Assembly: GCA_963514095.1 (NCBI GenBank)
Contig: OY741270.1
Location: forward strand, 18,140,554 to 18,204,553
Direction of reading: 5' to 3'
Length of the DNA: 64,000 nt
Source of the DNA: Eutrigla gurnardus
Taxonomy: Eukaryota > Chordata > Actinopteri > Perciformes > Triglidae
Notes under the pieces: model-generated
What the model was told of the DNA's origin: nothing
Database searches by the model: none
Seen by the model: the letters and a program-made list of their open reading frames with translations, nothing else
Shown here: piece by piece, positions 1 through 13,680 of the stretch
How positions within the stretch are numbered: position 1 is the first letter of the stretch
Layout of the letters: every line of letters starts with the position of its first letter
Position numbers and translations under genes: made by a program

Positions 1-3000
1 TGTTAGTGCTGAAGCTTTGTTTTCCTCTAGATTTATGATCGTTGCAGGGAGTTGGCAGGAGCTTGTGTGATTACTGCTAACACACTGATTTATACCTCAC
101 TTTTAATTATCTGAGGGAGTCTGCAGCTTGCTGATGCCAATACACCCCTTCTTTTGGGACCAGGAGGGGGAAAGGAGCCGTCTCTGGTTTCCACCCCACC
201 CATCCCCTCCCTGTCTGTGGTATAGGACCTGAACAGGGATCCACTGCACTTCTGGCAGCATCCCAGTCCTCCCCAGAGCAGAGCAGACGGATGTCTCTGA
301 CATTCATACACAGTGTGGGATCTGAAAGGAGGCTTTATGGAAATATGAAGCTGCTGTCCACTGGACATGTAACTCTAACTAACACTCCCCACCGTCCTAT
401 AAATTATATGGTTGTGAGAGTCACACAAATCACTTCCCCAAGCCCCATTTTCTCGACTTACACTCTACTTTTTCTTTTTTTATGGAGTCCTCTGCTGTGA
501 AATTATAATGGCCAGGTCTCATGTCAGCAACAAGCTAGAGATTTTCCCAACTCATTTAATATTCCGTTTTCATACATGGCGCTTAGGATTTGACAAATCT
601 ATTAGTGTCTTAACTGTGCTCTTAATTCTGAAAGTTAATTGCATAGGGACGCAACAAGTGACAGGTTAAGTCATTCCAAACACCATTCCCATGATTCATG
701 GCTTAATTGGCATGCCAACATACTGTAAGACTTTGTTTATTACTGGGAGCAGAAAGACTTGAGGGCCATTAAATATTTGGTAACAAGATGTGCATTATGA
801 AATTAAATTAAGAAATCTATAGAGTCGTACTGGTCAAAGATCTCACTTCATTAACTACCCTCCAGATTAAACCCGCATGGAATGGAATAAGTATGCAAAA
901 ATACTAGTAGGCTTCACACTTGTTGTAGTTGGACCCTTAAGCAAATTAAAGCCTCATTAACTCAGTGATTTAAGTTGACTAATGATGTATATTTAAGTAT
1001 ATATCCCGGGTGAAGACAGCTAATTCATTGCTATCTTCCTCTTTACGATTTTTAGTCCCAATTACAGTTTTTCTTTCTAAATCCATAACTACTGTTTTGT
1101 GTTATTTGAGCCTTAAAAGCAGAGGAATTAGATTTAAATGGTTTTCCATGTAAATGTAATTTTGGAAACTCTGAGGACATCACATCATGAAAACAGATAC
1201 ATTTGTAATGACGTTTGAAGTGACGTCTCTATCATAACCGTCATGATTATAATTGAACAGCCTGAATGCTGCGCACAGAGGGACATGTCCTGGATTTAAG
1301 GAGGGTTAATTTTGAGCAGGACTGTTTTGTCTTTTCTAATTATTTTTAATGTCCTTCATTAAGCTGTCCCTTGGGGGAGGATTGCAGTCCTCTGTCTGTT
1401 TGGACCTCATATCAGCAGCCAGGCTGACTCCCCATTAATCCTCCTATTGTCCCATAGACCTGCTATGTGCCTTCCCCTCCAATGAACGACACAATGGAGC
1501 AACCATGAGAGGACGTTCAAGAGTTGAAGAGATGCAGCAAACAATGTCATATTTGTCATTCCTCTAGATGCCATTTCCCACAATTTAAATAAATGTGGAG
1601 CTGCAAAAGTAGTTCATAAACTAACAATAAAACTGAACAGATGTAAATCCACTAATGTCAGCAATATATAATCAGGAAAATTGGTATATAACGGAAATGT
1701 CTCAATTCATAATACAGATTTTTTTCATTTGTTTTAAGAAAATAAATGTAGACTTAGCATTTGATTTAATTATTTGTTAAGATAAATACTTTTTTTTAGG
1801 TCACTTTCCAATACTGCTGCTATCTGAGCCCTGGGATATGCAGACGACAGCAGACACGGGGAGTTGTGGATCTTGCATCGTCACACTCATCATTCTCATT
1901 TCCTCCTATAGTCTCTCCATCCCATTTTTTTTTTTTTCATCATTTTCCGTGTCTGTCTCCCCGTTTCAATCCACTTCAATCCTATTCAAAATCGTATCGT
2001 TGAAAATCAATGTCAGGCATATCAACTGATTAGATCAGTGGACGGGGCTCTGTTGTATGAGCAGGTGTGGCATCCGAGGGACTCTTCTGCAGCTCCTCCA
2101 CATTGGGGGGGGTGTAATGTGATTAGAGGAGTCTGCAGGACCTCACACATGAGATGTGGTGATCTGATTAGGGGGGAAAAGGACACTGTAACTTTTAGAG
2201 GCCTGTGACTGCGAACACTCCCATGACCACACTGAAGCGTTTTCCCTGTAACAAAACGCAACCTAAGCAGAAATTCTCATTTTGACCCTGGGTTTGCAGT
2301 TTCACATCTTGGTATCGCTGTTCCTCGCTGTCCTAACCCACTCACAAAAGGCTAGGTGTGTGAGGTGAAGGTGGTGGGCATGGGGGGGGGGGGATGGTGG
2401 TGTCACATTGATGGATTAGTCCGCTCATTGCTAGCTCCAGCGATTAGGTCAGCGGCCCAAGAGACAGCAACGCGTCTTCTGTGAAACGCTGATGCTAGAC
2501 TTACTTACCGATTAGAAGTCCCTGCATCGCTGCCAAGCGGCCGCTGCTTCACCGAGCTGCAGTGAATGATACAGCGGTCCCCCATCAGAGAGGAGGGCAA
2601 CAGACTTCAGTCTGGGCCGTTTATTTGGTCAAATCTGCCCTCTCTGAGGAGGGCCTGAAGCTGACACATCCTCTCTGTTCAAAGCCCATATCCTCTCAAC
2701 ACATGCACGCCTCCTTTCTTTTCTTTCTGTGTAAGTGAGAAAGTGCGGCGTGGCGACAAAGGCTCCCACACCCATATTACCGCTCAGCTCTCGCAACGCC
2801 ATCCTCTTTCACAATAATGCCATTCCCCTCTCCCCAGCAGCCCACTTTCATTTGTTCAGTAGTGAATTCTCTGGCTGTTAAACTGAAGGATTGACTGTGG
2901 TGCTTGTCAAGCTTTTATCTTTTGCCCTGATTCATTTTCATTTCCTCTATGAAAGAGAGGAGAGAGCGGCATCCAGTGCCATTATTTTTGCCCGAGACAA

Positions 3001-3752
3001 GCCGATCTCACCACAGAATCCAAAGACGTATCCTCTTGCGTGAGTCACACCATTGTTTCTCAAAGACATTGCAACATTACTGTACTAAGAGAAATGATTG
3101 CAGTGGAATTTTATGGACTGTTACAGTGAGAGCGATGGATCTGGTGACCACAAAGTAATGACGTCTATCTGCCCCACACCACCGGGTTTAACAATACAGA
3201 AGTGTGATTACAGACGAAAAACTGTTTATTTCCGTCATATTACTGCTTCAGAAATTACACTACTTTGTTCTCCATAATAACCTCATCCTCTATAAAAGGA
3301 CCATTACGTAACTTAAGTAGCTTGTCTCCTTCAGTTTAAAGGACGGTCATTTTCTAATGGCCGGGTTCTGTTTTTGCTGTTTCCAGCATCTTTTTAATGA
3401 AAGAGCCAGAATGATTTTTCCAGAGATGTCCAATTGCCTTATTAGACTCTTTATCATCAGTAAAATTACAAGCAGGAGATCCTTGCAGTTCATTGCTCCC
3501 CTCTTCTGTTTCCGTAGCATAAAAACGGTCAAACGGTAGGTATTATTCTGGAAATTCATAATTATATGAAGAGGATTTGTTTCTCTGCATATTGAACAGT
3601 CAAGCCTAGCGTCCCCATATTGATGCGCCGGACAGAAAACAAAAGGATGTGAATGAGGGGAACTCCAGCTGTAGTAAAAGCCTCAGCCATGGAGACTGCC
3701 ACCACTGCAGCTTCATAAAGATAAGAAGACAGGTGTTTTCTATCCTCTCCAG

Positions 3753-3867
<115 letters not shown>

Positions 3868-4617
3868 TTCTTTGGATGGATGCCTTTTATGGCTCACATC
3901 ACTTAGAAATACACTTCTATTTCGCCTGATTGTTGTTGCCTGCTGGGCAGTTATCGTGCTATTGTCATTGTTACATTGGTGGAACTAATAGATCTGATAG
4001 GAGTGTGGTGGTGCCAAGCCCCATGCATGTGAATACAATGCTGTTGTGTGTAGGTTTATGTGGCTTTGGTGTAGAGCCGCATGCGCTCAATTTTCCAAAT
4101 CATTTATGATAAACGCTACAGATGTTGTAATTAAAAGACAGAAATGTATCCTCGTGATAAGCTGAGATACTTTGTATGACAAAAGCTGATTGTATTACTA
4201 TATCAATATTGTACAAATGAACAAATACACTGTGGATGTGATAAAGACGGCCCCCTTACATGTTTTAAAGAAGACTCGTCTGCCCTCTTCAGGCCTAGGA
4301 AATAATTTGGAAATTCAAGCTGCCAGTGTTGGTAGATGATCAGATTCTGAATGTCAGAAAACCTAATTAACCCAACAGGTGTGGTGGCGCAGCATTGGGT
4401 GTATCTCACTAGACGTACTCCACCCCAACAACCCCCCCCCCCACCCCTCGCCATATTTTTCCTTTCCGTTTGAGGCCCTGAGGGGAAATATCTAACTGAA
4501 CTCACCAGGTAACTTATTTGCAATTAGATTTGTTTTATTTGCCCCATTTCTCCCCAACAGCATCTGTAGCTGCTGCCAATTATTCCCTCCGTCAAAAGGA
4601 AGTGCAGAACAGATCTG

Positions 4618-4620
<3 letters not shown>

Positions 4621-4688
<68 letters not shown>

Positions 4689-4690
4689 GT
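4621..4690. repeat. (CT)n microsatellite
   Basis: A CT dinucleotide run of about 70 bp with GT interruptions near the right end. The Ser-Leu and Arg-Glu repeat frames it creates are not genes. Confidence 0.97.
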
Positions 4691-5959
4691 GGACAGAAAA
4701 GGGAATAAAGCTACATTGTGGATGTGCAGCAGTGCATCTATAATTTGTGACAATTCCCATCCAGGGGAAGGGATCCTCTGGGGGACTTCCAGGAAATTAC
4801 ACCTTGCTCTGTTATCACTCCATCCTCCCTGAGCCTGTTGAGCTTCCCACTTCCTCACCAACTTCCCCCCCCCCCACCCACACTGCAACTGACACAGTTA
4901 CTCTCCCAGCATTTGCCACCAAAATGTTACAGCAGCCCAGTTTTTTGAAAAGCCATTTCATTTTTCACTCTTGTCTCGGCCTTGCAGTAATGTGCTCCTA
5001 TCACTCCACAAGGTTCCATCTGTAAAACACATTCAACCCAATACTCACTGGCCTTCTGCGACCTCAGACGGCAGATGCAATTATGGCGGTCCTCATGACC
5101 TACTGAACCGCACTGCCAGACTGCTTTTAGAGTCTGGTACTGTGCTGAATACCCACCATGGAGGTTTCCCTCTCCGGTCCCTTCAGGATTTAATTTAAAA
5201 TATGACATCATTGTCAGCCAGAAGGCAAAGATGGATCCTTAATGGTTGTCAAATCGTAAATACAATCTTACTCATAGTACAATACTTACTGATTTGTACA
5301 GGCATGTAGAGCAAAGCTGAAAATGTCAGTTCTTTCAGTTAGGATTATACACAGACCCCCTCGATCTCTGGTCCAGGGCCACGTAAGGTCTGGCAGTAAG
5401 CTGTGCGATTCTATAGAGATATTTATGTACAATCCAGTGGGACAGTTTCAGGGTCATGGAAGGTGGGAATCAGGAATAGTCTTACAGTAGATTGCTCTCC
5501 AGCGAGGGTTTCGGTAAGCGCAGGTCGTGCTGAGGTTTCCCTCATATTGGGTCCATTCTCTTCTGACGAGAAGTTAATCAGGCAAGAGGCATGGTAAACC
5601 CACATATTGGCTGGTGAGCAGGAAGTGACTTGAAAGTTAAATGCTTGGCTTTAGAATAAAGACAAAGAATAAATCAAGGAGGAAAGGTGTTTCCATGCCA
5701 GGAAATCTTGTGTGTAAATGAAGCGTACATCTAGACCCTCAAGTGGATCAGTCAGGAGAGGTTTTCCACAAGAGACTGCTATAAAATGAGTTTCTTCAAC
5801 TCCTGTTGTGTTAAATCCTGGAGATATTTAGTGTGGCTATGTAGATGGAAATGTCAGAGTTGGTGGTCCATTTGGTCTTGGTTGATTTCCCACATGATGA
5901 CTTTGGTGAAATGTCTGTTATTGGAAGACTTGTAATGAAATTTGGTTCAGACAACCTTT

Positions 5960-6145
5960 TCTCCCTCAGGGTTGCATTCTAATAACTTCGATGATCCACT
6001 GACTAGCACACGTTTGCATGCTAACACAGTAAACTGGATGGAGAACATGGTAAACACTATGCCTGCTAAATGCCTGCATGTTAGCATTGGCACTTATTAG
6101 CATGCTGACATTAGCATTTAGCTCAGAGCACAATGAATAATACAT
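5960..6145 (-). repeat. Old teleost interspersed repeat (copy A)
   Basis: Contains words such as GCATGCTAAC, GGTAAACACTATGCCTGCTAAA, and a block with TTAGCATGCTGACATTAGC. Reverse-complemented, it aligns with the repeat at about 10,790-11,110 (GCTGACATGCTGATGTT, TTTACCATGTTC). I know this family from many percomorph loci but cannot name it with certainty. Confidence 0.6.
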
Positions 6146-6149
6146 CCTC

Positions 6150-9100
6150 ACAGAGCTGCTGGCATGGCTGTAAACTATTAGTCTTGTTTTAATTCAGGTG
6201 GAGATTTTAAAATGTTGGCAAATATGACTGAATTTTAAAGTAACATGTAAACGGATTGTTATAGGCATAGATTATTTCTATCTTTTACAGCCAAAATACA
6301 CATACTGGGTTTGAATATTTGAATTGAATCCAAAAACATTGAACATAGCCGAGTGTGTTTAAGTGAACCTGCGGGGACATTTTAAGCGAAAGGCAGGTAA
6401 CAACCTGTTTCAGACCAGGAGAATGTGCTGTGACTGAATTTACACGGTTAACCTACAACAGTGACTACAACAATACAGTAATGCAGTCGTTAGTAGCAGG
6501 AAAGGAATGCAGGATGTTTACATTTCTAATGTGAGTTCATGCCACAGCCGCTCTGTACAGTAAACAATACCACACAGAGTAAGTCTGGACAGGTCTTTTG
6601 TTGGTTTTGTGTATTTGTCCGTGGGTATAACCCTCTCCTCATGATTTGGCAGTGAAGTATTGAAATTATACCAGAAAGCAGCATGTGTTTGGGATACATC
6701 CTCCAGTAATAAAACCAGCATTGCATGATAATTATCATGGATTTTACAATATGCCTGCATTTCTGCTGGAGGGGAAATTGTCAAGCGTTTGCAGATGAAT
6801 TCTGCTTTTTATTAGCTCACAGTAAAACACTGCCTCACTATCTTAGATGTAATACAATAGCCCAGCTTTATAGTCGAGGGAACTTGCAATAAAAAAATAA
6901 ATGCATCGGTGGTTGCATACTAATGTAATGTGCAACATAATGCATATTATACAGTATGTACTCAGGGTTTTTTAATGTTTTTTTATTTTGTTTTATATGT
7001 AATTAATGTCCAGATGGCTCACAGTGAAGATGCTGACCGGGTTTTTCACACTGATACTGTTAACATCCCTGTTACAGATACTTGTGAACAAGTGAGCCAC
7101 GTAACATATGGCACAGAACTCTACAGTTTTCTTCCTGAATTTTGACACACAAAGTGATTCTTCACAGTTCCATCTTCAAAATATTCAGGTAGCTTGATTT
7201 TTGCTTGCAGTCGGAGCTTAATAAGATATATATAACTCGTATTCTTGAAGACAAAGGGAACGACTACTCAATGTTCCTTATGTGCATTAAAAATAAATTC
7301 CTGCTATGCATCATGGCCGACTGAACTAAGGAATGGCTTTCTTTTTATATCCCTTAAAAAGACATGAAAAACCAACTACAGGGCACTTGTGGCTAATTAT
7401 TTCAAACTTTTATAGCAGACACAAATGCACTAGCAGCTCTTTCCAGTCAGCCACGTGTTTTAAATTTACTGCACGGAAGGTAATTCTGCAGTTTTAGTAC
7501 GTTTTACCTTTTATATTGTATGGCAGGAAAAGCAGCAGTACATCCTAAGACTCACAGGAGCAGCAGGTTAGTCTCTCTGGCTGTCTGTTGGCAGCCTGTC
7601 AGAATGAGCCATGGCAGAGCAGGTGGGCTTGTCCCACCACGGAGATGTATGCATCAGGAAGCTGTAAATCCTCCACTGCCTTCTATTTGTTTACGCCTCC
7701 TGTTTCCCGCCAAACAAACTACTAGATTTCCCATGAGAGATCCCAGCCCCCGCGCGACGTCCTCAGTGGACATGCTTTACGGGCGTCACAGTCAGATGAA
7801 AACAGTTAAAACACCATTTTTAAAAAAGGTGTGTTTGTGTGGAGGGGCGAGCAAGGCTTAGATACAGCTCAATTATTAGCACAAAATGAGAGGACGTGCT
7901 ATAAATCGGCATGCCGATCGTGCCTGTCGTTCCTTTGAATAAATACCCTCATTCATTTTCGCAGACAAGCAATTATGCTCAAATTTTATTTTTAATCCAT
8001 CTCCTGATTCATGCATCAAAACCTAGGACACCAGGGCAGGTGGGGAAGGAGTGGGAGCTGCCGTGGGATGGGAAAGCAAATTTGTCAAACCAATGATGCT
8101 AATACTACATGCGCAGTATATGTATAGTACAATATTACTCATCCAATAACACGTATAATGGGGATCAGGTGGATTTTCCACTTGTTGCTTGATACCATGT
8201 TAAAATGTCAGGCTTCTAATTTTCTGCTCTCCTTTACTATGGGATTATCGTTCATATTTTTTTTTTTTTGTATCTGAATACAACCTTTTCTTTGGTGAGA
8301 TTTCCAGCTCGATCGCAGTAAAAGGATAATCAAATTATGTCAAAGCTGCCATACCAGATGGATTTTGTTAATTAGGTGCATTGAAACGTCATCAAAAGCT
8401 CCTCATTATATTTTTTTTCTACACTGGTTTGCGATAGCTACGTCCGGGTTACATCTTGCCTTAACCTCGTGTGTGGGTGTGTGAATGTGAACCTAATATT
8501 TGAGTTTTATGTCTCCGTGCCAGAATGTTTTATTAACATGGCGCCTCACAGACGAGTTGACGTATTTCACCAGTGAAGGACGTGACCCTGGTTGTTTATT
8601 TCCCATGATGAAATTGTCCAGAGTGTTGATGACTCCGTAAATAAACAGTTCATGGAGCAGTAGCTCTTGGCTTCCGGTGACCAATGTAATCATTAATGTG
8701 TAATCATCGAAGGGCAGGTGGCTATACAGGTGTCCTGCAGCTTTTCTATTGTCACAATTCAAGGAGACTTAAGAACACCACCTGCATCAACTCCACTTGA
8801 GGGACAGCGCCAGCTTGTCTCAGGGTGTCATTTATACATCTAAAAATCCAATTTTTTAAGTGAGCTACTACCCCCACCCCATCACTTTCAGAGTCATTTC
8901 TGTTCAGAACGGTCCCTCACCACCACCAAACAAAAAACTGGACAATTGGATAGCTAAGGCAGCAAAGGACAACACTCTTTAGTAGAAGAATATATTTCAG
9001 TCATAAAGTCTATATGCTATATTTAATTTTTTTGCTAAGAAATGTAAATACAGCCTCATCTCAGTCTCAGTTTTCTATCATTAAACTAAATGCAATTATT

Positions 9101-10237
9101 GGGTTACTCATTCAAAATATGGGGATTTTTATTTGGGTAATGACATTTCAGTTATAGCCTGCTTATAGAAGGAATAAGATCAGCATTATTATAATGTGTT
9201 ATTTGCAGGGTCAGTATAAATATAGGCTCTCCACTTCTGAAATCAAACCTATGTCTTTGTTCCTCCCTCTTACATCTAATCCCGACTGGCTACAAGACAG
9301 ACCAACATCTTCTCTCACATCAAAAATCCAACAATCTCCTTGCCGTGGAAGGCACGCATCATTGGGGCCTCACAGACCCAATTACACCCAATAAGCAGAC
9401 CTGGTCATACAGAATTGAATCTAATTTATGTACAATTAATGGACACCATGTGGCAGGAGCTGTCTGCTAACACCAGAACAGCTGAAACCGGGGCTACGAC
9501 CCAGAAACAGGAAGTCTGGTAACTGCAACTGTGGCATTCATTAGTGATTTCTCTTCTTGTTCTTCCTTCCATTTAGAAAGTCTTTTGTTTCACAATGACC
9601 TCAAGCCATTATCATCTTTTGAGAGTACATTAGTACTGTAGAGATATTGGAAAATAGCTTATTGACCACCAATCACATTGTGCCGTTTTAATTGAGCTCT
9701 GCATGTTCTATAAGTCACCATGTGATGTAGTTTTCTACCCCAGCCACCTCGCCATGCTTTGTCAGCACAATTTACTACCTATAGATCCATTGTATGGACA
9801 ATCTATAAAGTCCTCCCTCCTCATCATGCCCACGCAGCTGTTAGAAACTGTGTTGCATAGGGAGAAATTAAAGGGCCAAGCAAACAGGGATCTATAAACA
9901 TATTATGTCCTGTTGTTAATGGAAATGTCATCAGCAGAAATTTCACAGCTCTATTGAGCGATGAGCCAATTTCCCTGACTCTCTGTAAACCACTCGCATG
10001 TAAAACGACTGGAAATGCCCAGGATCGAGTGTGTACAGTAGCACCAGTTTGCCACCAAAAACAAAACTACCAAATTTTCCGAGCAATTAAATTTAAAAGC
10101 CTCTTATCCTGGTTTCGAATCGACCATAATAAAAAAGGAATTTGAGAGTAGAAGTGAAGAGCTTGTCTTGGAGGATGAATAATGACACATAAACATTTAC
10201 TGTGTGTGGCCAGTCCTTCTCTGCCCTTCCACAATAA
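6150..10237. other. Intergenic DNA, no gene recognised
   Basis: Only scattered open frames shorter than 115 codons, none with a recognisable family or supporting splice sites. The longest, at 7,520-7,861 on the plus strand, has low-complexity, basic, random-looking composition. The region is AT-rich with short poly-T runs and no tRNA, rRNA or mobile-element ORF that I can identify. Confidence 0.55.
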
Positions 10238-10250
10238 CCCCCCCCCCCCC

Positions 10251-10285
<35 letters not shown>
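10238..10285. repeat. Poly-C followed by (CA)n
   Basis: About 16 cytosines run straight into about 16 CA units. It is the source of poly-Gly and Cys-Val frames on the minus strand. Confidence 0.95.
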
Positions 10286-10286
<1 letters not shown>

Positions 10287-10789
10287 ACCACCTATTGAGT
10301 TATCATGGAGAGAGCTGTGTGCTTCTGAAGCCTGTATCAGTGGTTGATTGACCGTGACACTGACCGCCGAGGCAGCACCACCACACGGTCATGGACATTT
10401 CTGTGGGTCACTGAATGGCGAAAGAGACAAAACGCTTGACCTTTAATTTCGGCATCGACGTCCCTTTAAATCTGTGATTCCTTTCCTGTGATATGAAGTC
10501 CTAAAGAACAGCGTTGCACTAAAAAGCAGGAGTTGTTTTCAGAGGGATGTTTTGCTCATCTAGACTATGCTACTCTGATCAACGGTAATATCCAACAAAT
10601 TACCATTTTACTGGCATGTAATAAAAGTGGAGATGAAATGGGCTCTGCACAGAGCTTCAGTTGATCAGATTAGGAGCATGCAGTGCTCCCTGAGCTGAGC
10701 TCACAACACAGACAAAAGTAAAACACACATTTATTACATTTAACAAGACATCAACAGCTGAGAGGTAAGCAGCTCCGTGATGCTGCTCA

Positions 10790-11110
10790 TGTGCTCACAT
10801 TAACAGTGCTGACATGCTGATGTTCAGAAGGTACAGTATTTACCATGTTCCCCATGTATGTGTAAGTATGATATTTGCTAATGAGCACTAAAAAAAACTA
10901 CAGGTGGTGGGAATGTCATTAGTTTTGCAGCTTTTTGCTCATAAACTTGTTGTTGATGGTGGCAAATCAGGGAAATTATTACAAATTACCCTGAGGGAAC
11001 ATGAATGTGTGTGTGTGTGCCAAATTGCATGGCGATCCATCCAGTAGCTGTTGAGACATTTCACTAAAAATCCACATTGTCAACCTCATGGTAGCACTAG
11101 AGAGAGATAA
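10790..11110 (+). repeat. Old teleost interspersed repeat (copy B)
   Basis: Reads through ACATGCTGATGTTCAG, TTTACCATGTTCCCCATG, GTGGGAATGTCATTAG, ATGGCGATCCATCCA, GTTGAGACATTTCACTAA and CAACCTCATGGTAGCACTAG. That is the order of blocks I know from a widespread percomorph repeat. It lies in the opposite orientation to the copy at 5,960-6,145, covers more of the element and is degenerate. Confidence 0.65.
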
Positions 11111-11184
11111 TAAGAGGATCACATCCATCCAAATCCAAACGACTAGCTTGGTTGAAAATAAAAGAAATTGGCTTCAGTTATCTG

Positions 11185-11330
11185 ATTCAATTTGATCTGT
11201 ATAGCCCAAAATCACAAATTTGCCTCAGAGGTCTGTACAATCTGTACATGTTTGCTAAGCGAATAAGGAAAAGGAAGAAACCTCCGGGAGAGCAATTTAG
11301 GGGGAATGCCCTCCCAAGATAGAAAGTGTA
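11185..11330 (+). repeat. Teleost repeat of the 'AGCCCAAAATCACAAATTTG' type
   Basis: Contains TATAGCCCAAAATCACAAAT, GCCTCAGAGGTCTGTACAAT and, downstream, AAACCTCCGGGAGAGCAAT. This series of blocks belongs to a common non-coding fish repeat. No ORF. Confidence 0.6.
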
Positions 11331-13009
11331 ATATATTTCATGTGTTCAGAATAAAAACATAATGAAATTACAACATAGTCAATCCATACGACAGAAATAA
11401 TACATATAATGAGAGCAGTAGTAAGGTAATACATGCTTGTGTGTGTAAAATAAGTGAAAATAACTATGCTGTCAAAATATTAATGTTTTTTATGAACAGG
11501 AATTTGATTTAAAAATACATTTAATCAGATCTCGGTTCAAGACACATATTTCTATTACAAGCATTCCCAGTGGTTTGTTTGCAGTTGCTTCGAGGCTTAA
11601 TTCCCATTGCAGTTGACTTCCTATAATATAAATTACTTAAGATTTGCCATGCAAAACTGTGTCAGTATTTGCTCTTACTTCGGAAAACCACATTAGTGTG
11701 ATTCTATGAACATGAGCAGCTTTTCAGTAATGAGTAATAACCCACAGTAGCTCTGCTGTGGCTGCTATGTGGTTCTTTGTGGCTCAATTCAGACTCCTAG
11801 TGGAGAAAACTGAAAACAGCCTTACTGTTTTCCCCCCTCACCTCCGATTCAGCTGTCTGTCCTGTAGACTGTCTGTTTGTACTCGCCTTGTACCGGAAAA
11901 ATCACTGGGCTTTGCTGTTGTTGTGAAAACCCTCCCAGATCTCATCATTATTTCCTCACTCACACCTTGAGGGGGGGGGGGGGGAAGCAGCCAAATGCAT
12001 CCACTTTGATGGAGTGGCCCACACCTGCATGATTGCACAGGAAGAGGGGGAACATGGGAGAAAGAAAACGGTGAAATGATGAGCAGCAACAATGCTGGCT
12101 AGGCTGCAGGTGTCTTGTTGACACTCGAGCCTTATCGACAGGTTGCATGCAGTCTATTTTGAATTCAGTGCAGACATTAACCTTGTGACCTATTGCACAA
12201 CTAGAGCGACGCTTCACTAGACGTATATCAGTTGGCATGGCAACCTCCTTGTTGTTGATGCTATGTGAACACATCTAAATCATAAAAGATTTACATGAGT
12301 ATACTGTGAGCTGGACATCAGGTACTACAGAAGCTAGCTGATACAACTGCACCCAAGGCTGATCTGCTGATTTTTTGATGATCTCGGAGGGTTATTATCT
12401 CCCGTTTTGACCATGTGGTGTAAAGCAGGGTGAAATAGGGTTATGCCTAAGGTCTGAGATCTTGTGACTGTAAGCATCGTGATGTCTCTTTCAGAGGGAG
12501 TGAGCCGCTGTGAGTGTCACTGTTCCTATCATCATCATCATCTCATAAGCATTTAGAAAGCGCTGAGACATCACAATAGAAGAGAGCAGAATAGAACGAG
12601 AGCTTCCAGGACGGAGATGTAAGTGATGGTAAGTGATAGAGGAGTATCAGAGGACGAGTGGGAGGGAATGACAATCTCAAACAGCAGTCAGATCTGAGTG
12701 GTTGTCACCAGTGAGTTACATGTGACATATCAATTTAACAGTAGGATTAGAGTGCGTGTTCTCTCTTAGCCCCCCACACAGAGAGAAGAAACCCTGACTC
12801 TCCTCCTGCAGACGGATGTCCTCGTACTCCGAGGGAGTGAGACAGCAGGACCTTTAAGGATTTAAAGCATCAATCACTTCTCTCAGGTGATTACAGTTTT
12901 ACCTCTTTTACTCACATCAACAGGCAGATTATTCAGGCAGATTCTTGTGTGACAGGTTGTTGGCATGCATGAATACAGGAGTACTAGCACCTGTGATGTA
13001 TATTGAGTA

Positions 13010-13680
13010 CATCCATCCATCCATCCATTTTCTTCCGCTTATCCGGTACCGGGTCGCGGGGGCAGCTGCCTGAGCAGGGACGCCCAGACTTCCCTCTCCC
13101 CGGACACTTCCCCTAGCTCCTCCGGGAGGACCCCAAGGCGTTCCCAGGCCAGCCGGGTGACATAGTCACTCCAGCGTGTCCTGGGTCTTCCTCGGGGTCT
13201 CCTCCCGGTGGGGCATGCCTGGAACACCTCCCGAGGGAGGCGTCCAGGGGGCATCCGATGCAGATGCCCGAGCCACCTCAACTGGCTCCTCTCGATGTGG
13301 AGGAGCAGCGGCTCTACTCCGAGCTCCCCCCGTGTGACGGAGCTCCTCACCCTATCTCTAAGGGAGCGCCCCGCCACCCTGCGGAGGAAGCTCATTTCGG
13401 CCGCTTGTATCCGGGATCTTATTCTTTCGGTCATGACCCAAAGTTCATGACCATAGGTGAGGGTAGGAACGTAGATTGACCGGTAAACCGAGAGCTTCGC
13501 CTTTCGGCTTAGCTCTCTCTTTACCACGACGGACCGATACAGCGACCGCATTACTGCAGCCGCTGCACCGATCCGCCTGTCAATCTCGCGTTCCATCCTT
13601 CCCTCACTCGTGAACAAGACCCCAAGATACTTAAACTCCTCCACTTGAGGCAGGAACTCCCCCTCAACCTGGAGGTACAT
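13010..13680 (-). mobile_element. 5'-truncated non-LTR retrotransposon (LINE), 3' end of ORF2
   Basis: A single open frame of 213 codons (13,680 down to 13,039) encodes the region downstream of the reverse-transcriptase core found in fish LINEs. Visible motifs are EFKYLGVLFTSEG, LSVYRSIYVPTLTYGHELW, RWLGHLHRMP and RPRGRPRTRW. The 3' end runs into a short GGAT tetranucleotide tail, seen on the plus strand as repeated ATCC at 13,011-13,028, which is typical of several fish LINEs. The element lacks an endonuclease, the catalytic RT motifs and a 5' end, so it is a dead 5'-truncated insertion. The uninterrupted frame suggests it is fairly young. I would place it in the Rex1/L2-like group, but a repeat-library search is needed to name it. 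Confidence 0.88.

Noticed and set aside
4518..4888. Ser-Leu and Arg-Glu rich open frames
   Set aside because: They are generated by the (CT)n run; composition is entirely explained by the dinucleotide.
7520..7861. 113-codon open frame on the plus strand
   Set aside because: No recognisable family, no conserved motif and no splice or promoter context. This length is expected by chance in 18 kb.
13208..13479. Plus-strand open frames of 73-80 codons
   Set aside because: They are shadows opposite the LINE ORF on the minus strand.
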